Positions 57,001 to 64,000 of a stretch of 64,000 nucleotides of DNA are shown piece after piece. Under the pieces are notes generated by a model. It was given only the letters and a program-made list of their open reading frames with translations, did no database searches and was not told the origin of the DNA. Within the stretch, counting starts at the first letter, position 1, and each line of letters begins with the position of its first letter. Position numbers and translations under genes: made by a program. The stretch comes from Lactobacillus sp. HBUAS51381. Its GTDB lineage: Bacteria; Bacillota; Bacilli; Lactobacillales; Lactobacillaceae. Where the stretch lies: assembly GCF_012641095.1 (NCBI RefSeq), contig NZ_JAAVSC010000011.1, positions 1 through 64,000 on the forward strand. Reading direction: 5' to 3'.

Positions 57001-60000
57001 AATTCCTGAGCAAGTTGCTGGTAAACGTGTTGAACGTGAATAAATTGATCTAAGTCCACAAACTCATTGGTCGCGTGGGCCTCGCTCCACTCACCAGCGC
57101 CAAAGACGATGACGGGGAAGTCGTTTGTTGATTTGGTAAATTCAGAAGCGTCGGTGGCGCCGTGAATCACCTGTAGCTGCGTGTCGCGGTCGAATTCGTG
57201 ATCGGCGATGCGCTTGGTCAGTTGAACCAACGGGGAATCCTGGCGGCTAATGATCGGCTTGAAGCTGTAGTCGACGTGTAGGGTCAGGTGTTGGTCCTTT
57301 TGCGTGTTCAGGTGATCGACAATTTCGTTTAAACGTTTGATCACGGCCGCGTTGTCGAACTCCGGAATTGGGCGAATGTTTCCTTGCAGTTCGGCTTTAG
57401 CGGGGATGCTATTAACTTGGTCGCCGCCGTTGAAGACCGTGACGCTGTGGACGAGGGGGCCCAGTTCGGGGCTAACCGGTGCGTCGTCAAAGGCGGTCGC
57501 TTCGGCCGTGATGTATTTGGCAAGATTTGTGACGGCGTTAATCCCCTTTTCTGGCATGGAACTGTGGACGCCCAGACCCTGTGAATAGACGTGGTAGTTC
57601 AGCGAACCATTGTGGGCGTAAACGATATTGCCGGCAGTGGGTTCGCCAATGACCATTGCGCTGAGATCATCGGCTAAGCCTTGTTCGGTCAACATCCGTG
57701 AACCCATCGCACCGTTTTCTTCGCCGACCGTACCGATAAATCGGAGACGACCCTTCAGTGGCGTGTGCTGATCGGCGAGGGTAATCAGGGTAATCACCAT
57801 ACCCGCCAGGCCGCTCTTCATGTCGGCACTCCCCCGGCCATAGAGTTTGTTGCCCTCGATATGGGCAGCGAAGGGATCGAATTGCCAGTCGGCGGGATCT
57901 CCCGTGGCAACCGTGTCTAAATGCCCGGATAACGAGAAGACCTTATCACTTGTGGCATCGCCAATCTCGGCGACGAGGTTACTCCGCCCGTCGGCATACG
58001 GAATTTGTTTGGCGCTAATCCCGTGAGCGGTAAAGAGTTGTTGAATGTAGTCGGCCACTGCGGCTTCGTTTCCGTTGACGGAGTTAATTTGAATTAAATG
58101 CTGAAGAATCTGAATTTTTTCACTGTCTTCCATAAAATAGATAACCCGCTTTCTCATCATTTTCTAATCATAACATCAGTGTAGCACGGTCTGTTTAAGT
58201 TGGCGACTAATCTGTGGGAAAACCCGCGATACAATAAAATTTATAGCAAACATACGTTCGCTTTTACCGCAATCTATGCTAGAATATAATCAAGCTAGGC
58301 AGTTCACGTGGGGTGGCGAAAGAAGCCAAGTCATCAGTTAATGGCAAGCGGGACCAACGCCCCGTGACCCACGATTGCGCAGGCTACTCGCGAGGGTATC
58401 AAAGTTCTGGATAGTTGTTCCAGCACTGTTGCGGGTTTAGCCCTTAATTAAACGTTAAGTCAATGATATTAGGAGGTCGGCAGATGAGTCTGCAATTTAT
58501 TCTAGGGAGTGCGGGACGGGATCATCGTACGCCAATGGTGACGGCTATAGCCCAACAGGTCACAACGCAGCCCACGGACCAATGTTATTACATCGTTCCC
58601 AACCATATTAAGTTCGAAACGGAAGTCGATGTCCTCGCGGCGTTGAAGGATCAGATCGCACCGGATCAGGCGTTGTTTGCGCAAACCCGCGTCCAGATCT
58701 TTTCCTTTACGCGATTGGCCTGGTTCTTCATGAAAAACGACCCCATCTATCAGGTCCCCCGGATCTCGACAGCCGGGTTAAACATGCTGATTTATCAGAT
58801 TGTTCAGAGCCACGCCGACGAATTGACGATATTTCGTGGTGAGGTGGATCGGCCGGGGTTTGTCAGCCAGCTAACGGCGCAACTCGCAGAATTAAAGGTT
58901 GGCCAGGTGACCGCCGCCGATCTGATGACCGCGATTGAAAAATTATCTACGACGAACGCGGACCTACAAGCGAAGCTCCACGATCTCATGGTGATTTATG
59001 AGGCCTTCGAACAGCAGATGTTGGGGAAATACGTGGAAAATACAGACCTGTTGAACCAATTGGCGGACTTTTTAGCCAGCAAGGTAGACCTGAGTCATGC
59101 CCATTTTTACTTAGAAGGATTCTCGCAGCTCAGTGCTCAGGAGCGTAAATTAACGGCAGCCCTCATTGAACGTGCGGCCAGCGTGACCGTTGCGTTGAAT
59201 TTGGATAAGGGCTATCCCCAGGACGTGCCGGACGCGACCAGTCTATTCTTTCAGTCGGGAAAGCTTTACCACCAGTTGTACAGCATTGCCCGAGCGGCTT
59301 CGATTCCCGTTCTGACCGATCAGCGCGCCCAAACGCCGCGGGTGGCCACCGATTTAGTCGCGCTGGATGATTTTTGGCAGGCCTCGAATACGATCAGCCC
59401 ACAACCCCAGCCGGCGACCCACGTGCCAACGGCGATTCAGGTCGTGCAAGCACCGAACCGTTACGCAGAAGTTTCGCGGGTAGCCACGCAGATTCGGCAA
59501 TTGGTCGCTAGCGGTCAGTATCGGTATCGGGATTTTCTCGTGATGGCGCGGCACTTGGATCATTATCAGACGGTCATCGACCCCATCTTTAAGGCCCAGG
59601 AGATTCCGTACTTTGATGACGCGGATGTCCAGATGGCCGATCATCCTTTTGTGGAATTAATCAATGCCTTGTTCGATGTTAATCGGCGAAATTACCGTTA
59701 CGCCGATGTTTTTCGGGTACTGAAGTCGGAGCTCTTGTTGCCCAAAGATGAATCCGGGCAACCGCTGACACTACCGGCATATCGGCAGGCACTTGCATTG
59801 ACCGAGAACTTTGTGTTGAAGAACGGCTTCGAGGGCCAGCGGTGGTGGACACAAAAGGACGATTGGGTCTACCTGCGCTTTTCGGCGGGAGACGATGAGG
59901 TTCAGACGACGCATAATGATCAGATCTCTCAGCAAATCAATCTGATTCGGCATTTTGTTAAAGACACCTTGCCACCGTTCTTTGCGCGGCTAAAGGCTGC

Positions 60001-63000
60001 TCAGACGTATACGGATGCGGCGACGATTCTATATCAATTCCTCGACCGGGCGGGAGTGAGTGCCCAACTGATGGCTTGGCGTGATCAAGCCATCGCCGAC
60101 GGGGACTTGATGCGTGCCGGGCAACCGGAGCAGACGTGGGCGACCTTCTGCCAGATGTTGGATGAATGCCACAGCATTTTAGGCCCTATGCGTTTCAAAC
60201 AGGCGGACTTTCAGGCCTTGCTCCAGTCGGGTTTTGAAGGGGCTAAGTTTAGTCAGATTCCATCCACTTTGGATCAGGTGACCATTACCGAAAGCGGGAT
60301 TGTGCAGGCCAACAATCGTAAGGTGACCTTCCTGATGGGAGCAACGGCGGATGACATGCCGGATGATCAGATTCCCACGAGCCTACTGGCCGACAATGAT
60401 CGTCATGACCTCAGTGAACAGTTACAAGCGGTGGACGAGGATCATTATTTACGCGACGATGCGGCGACGCAATTGGCGGGGGAACCCTACCTCAACTACC
60501 TGGCCTTTTTGAGTGGTAGCGAGCGACTAATTTTTAGTTATCCAGCGACGAGCGATGACAATCATAACGGGCTTCAGATATCGCCCTACGTCGAACGGAT
60601 TCGGCAGCACTTTGGCTTGCCGATTGTGCAGGCCGCAGCCACCCCAACGGCCGAAGATACAGCAATTTTGCCCTTTGTGGGGACGCGACGGACGACGCTG
60701 CGTCATCTCGTTCAGGCGAGTCACGATGGTCAGGTGCGCGAAGTGGCGTTATCTCAGCCATGGTTGTATATTTGGCAAACCCTCAGAAAGGATCCCCACT
60801 ACAGCCGGCTAACCCAGAAGCTAATGGGAAGCTTGGCCTATAAGAATGTCCCCACGAAATTAACCAAGGATACGGTTATTCAGTTGTATGGCCGGAAGAT
60901 CAGCACGTCGATTTCGAAGCTGGAAGAATACTATGCCAATCCATACGCCTACTTCTTGAAGTATGGGCTACGGCTACAGGAGCGAGAAGTCTTTGATCTC
61001 TCACCAGCTAGCACCGGAGAATTTTTCCATGCGACCCTGGAAGACCTGATGAATCAGGTGAAGGCGGAGCATCTAGATTTGGGCGAATTTGACGATCAGC
61101 AGTTACGCGAACTCACGGACGATGCGGTCAAACGCGTTCTGGACACGACGGTTAATCCGCAATTTGCGGTCTTAGAACGATCGGCACGAATGCGTTATAT
61201 TCGCGCGCAACTGATTAAGACCATGCGTCAAATGGCGAAGACGTTACGGGAACAAAGTCGACGGACACATTTACGGCCCAAACAAATGGAATTGAAGTTT
61301 GGCCTGGGTGATCCCAACGGGTTGGCGCCGCTGTCGTTTGATCTGGGTGACCAGCACCAGGTAAGGGTTCGTGGTCGGATTGACCGCCTGGATGCACTGC
61401 AACTCAAAGACAGTCACAAGGCCTATTTGGGGATTGTGGACTACAAGAGTTCGGAGCATAAATTTAGTTATCAGGACGCCTACTACGGGCAAGCCATGCA
61501 GATGCTGACGTACTTAGATGCGGTCAAGAAGAATCTGCCAGAATTACTAACCGACTCACCGGTAGACGTTCAGCAGGCCGAATTGGCGGGAGCAGTTTAC
61601 CTTCATTTGCAAAATCCGGTTCTACGGGCGGCCGATGTCTTGGACGATGATCCGATGCTGGCGCTACTGAAGGCGGAACAGTACCAAGGACTATTGCTCG
61701 ATGATCCTGATTTATTGGCGAACCTGGATTCACTGTTCGCATCGCCGGACTATCACGGGAGCTCGTTGTTATTCCGGGGACTGCGCCGGGGGGTGAAGGG
61801 CAACTACACCTCATACAGCAAAATGTTGGTCAATCCTACCGAGTTGGATCTGTTACTTCAGCACACGGAAGGGCTCATCAAGAAGGCCGCCACGGAGATC
61901 TTTGATGGGAAGGTGGATTTGGCGCCGACACGTGAGCAGAATAAGACGGCACTTCAGTATTCGCCATACAAGTCGATTATGCAATTTGATCCCTTATTGA
62001 CCGAAAATAATTATCGCGATTTGCCACCGTTGAAGAAGGACGATGTGATGACGCGAATCAAAAACGAGTTAGCAAAGGAGGACCCTCATGAGCGCAAAAT
62101 TTAGTTTTACTCCCAGTCAAGACCAAGCGATTCACGATTCGGGCCATAATCTATTGGTCTCGGCCTCAGCCGGTTCCGGTAAAACCCGGGTTTTGGTGCA
62201 GCGGGTGATTGAGAAGCTCAAGGCGGGGACGGGCATCGATGAAGTGTTGATTGTGACCTTTACCAAGGCGGCCGCTGCCGAGATGCGCGATCGGATTCAG
62301 ACGGCACTGCGGCAGGAACTGGTCAATAGCCAGGGCAATAGCGAGCAGCAACAATTTTACTTGCGACAACTCAATCAGTTGCCGGTGGCCGATATCAGTA
62401 CATTGGATGCCTTTTGTTTGCGAATTCTCCAACATTATTACTACGTGATTGACGCTGACCCCGTGTTCCGGTTACTGGCCGATGAAACGGAGAATGCGCT
62501 ATTACGCGATGAGGTGTGGGCGGACGTTCGTGAGGAGCTCTATGCCGCGGGTGAACCGGACCCAGCCGGAGCCGACCTTCTAGAGTCGGGGGAACCCAGT
62601 CTATTTGCCCAGTTAACGGAGAACTTTTCCGGTGACCGGGGGGACGATGGCATGGCCGAATTGGTTCAGCGGACCAATACGTTTGCCAACGCCACGGCCG
62701 ATCCTGAGGCCTGGTTGGACGGCCTGACCACGCCGTATCAGTTGGACAGTGATCACTTAACGGCGACGACGTTTTATCGGGAGCAATTACAGCCTCTGTT
62801 CACGGAACAGTTACAGCAGATCAAGGCGGATTTAACCAGCGCCCAGCAGTTGGCCGAGCAAGCCAATTTGACGAAGCAATTCGACCACTTGCAGCCGATC
62901 TTAAACGATTTGGACGCCGTACTTGACTGTGTGGACCATGGCAGTTGGAATGCGCTCAGAGCGGCTGTCAGCGACTTTAACTGGGGCCGAATGCCTAGCA

Positions 63001-64000
63001 TCCGTAAGACAAACGAAGACTATCCCGTCTATAATCGGCTAAAGACCACGTATTACGATCCTGCGCGGAAGCAACTGGAGGCGTTGAAAAAAGGCTACCT
63101 GATTCAGCCGGAAGACCTGGCGTTAACGACGATTAGGCAGTCTGGAAAGCTCGTCAGTGAACTGGCGCGGGTGGTCAAGATTTTTCGGCAGGCGTATGCC
63201 GCTGAGAAGCAACGTCGTCACGTTTTGGACTTTGCCGACGTGGAGCATGCAGCCTTGGATATTTTAACGCGGGATACCGAGCAATCCCGGCAGGTCGCCG
63301 CGCAGTTGTGCCAGCAATACGCTGAGATTATGGTTGATGAGTATCAGGACACCAATGGGCTGCAGGAAGCCATCCTCACGGCGATTGCCAAACCGGCCCC
63401 TACAGGGAATCTATTTATGGTGGGCGATGTCAAGCAGTCGATTTATCGCTTCCGGCAGGCCGATCCCACGTTATTCATGAACAAGACTGATCGTTACACG
63501 GCCGATCCGCAGTCCGGTAAGCTGATTGTTCTGGCCGATAACTTCCGCTCCATGAAAAATGTCGATGATTTTACCAACCTGATTTTTAAGCAACTCATGG
63601 ATCGCCAGTTGGGTGAGATCGACTACACGGGGGCGGCACAGTTGAAATTCGGTGCCACGTACTACCCCGAGGAGGTAAAGAGCCGGGCCGAACTGTTGGT
63701 TTATTTGACGGGGGACGCGGATCAGGCGTCACCCCAAGACGATGAGCCGGACCGGGAGGCCATGAACGAAAAATTTCAGGTGGATAATAAGCATCAGGGA
63801 GAAGTCCTGGTTGCCGGGCGGAAGATTCAGGCATTAATTGCGGCAAAGACGCCAATCTATGACCGTGAGGCGCGAAAAGTCCGGCCGATGCAGTATGGCG
63901 ATATTACCTTGCTGACGCCGACACGGACCAACAACCTGATTATTACCGATGAGCTGCGGCGACTCGGGATTCCCGTGGTGGTCAACGATGCGCAAAGCTA

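Overview
The window is the chromosomal replication-origin region of a Gram-positive, low-motility, fermentative bacterium of the family Lactobacillaceae. The evidence is the gene order gyrA-gyrB-recF-yaaA-dnaN-dnaA / rpmH-rnpA-yidC-jag-mnmE-mnmG, the RexAB recombination genes, PepC, the QueT and BrnQ transporters, a xylo-oligosaccharide operon and a type I-E CRISPR repeat of the lactobacillus kind. Moderately GC-rich coding sequence and the xylose genes suggest a Levilactobacillus-like species, but that is inference. No rRNA, tRNA, insertion sequence, transposase or prophage gene was seen.

Layout. 1-9465 (minus strand): gyrA, gyrB, recF, yaaA, dnaN and dnaA, all pointing left. 7840-8050 and 9540-9850: a bipartite oriC with DnaA boxes on both sides of dnaA; the part next to dnaN has a DnaA-trio-like unwinding element. 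10001-16493 (plus strand): rpmH, rnpA, yidC, jag, mnmE, mnmG. Transcription thus runs outward from oriC on both sides. 16.6-25.5 kb: mostly single genes (DJ-1-like, orphan antitoxin-like, HAD nucleotidase, BrnQ, oxidoreductase, acetyltransferase, thioesterase, acyltransferase-like, MFS exporter). 25.8-31.2 kb: signal peptidase, two tandem YczE-like membrane proteins, MarR regulator, and a TetR-controlled ABC exporter operon with a clear promoter and operator. 31.2-39.6 kb: LysR/old-yellow-enzyme pair, pepC, three small membrane proteins, a lipoprotein, an anchored nuclease and cardiolipin synthase. 39830-41202: a 23-repeat CRISPR array with no cas gene in the window. 41.3-45.9 kb: AraC regulator, pentoside symporter and GH43 xylosidase, with a cre site and matching inverted repeats. 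46.3-58.1 kb: QueT, YfhO-like protein, NmrA-like/TetR pair, purine permease with a PurBox-like site, reductases, polysaccharide deacetylase, M20 peptidase. 58.2-64 kb: a possible structured leader RNA followed by rexB and the 5' part of rexA.

Sites that work together. Five parS-like 16-mers lie at 22.15, 22.21, 35.95, 46.92 and 55.17 kb, all on one side of oriC, and would form the ParB loading region although parAB itself is not here. A family of imperfect palindromic intergenic repeats occurs at 6.4-6.6, 11.6-11.8, 33.5-33.7 and 55.7-55.8 kb. Its two fullest copies differ by paired, compensatory changes in their stems, which makes it the best candidate for an undescribed structured element. 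Start sites were set by ribosome binding sites, so several genes begin inside the longest possible reading frame.
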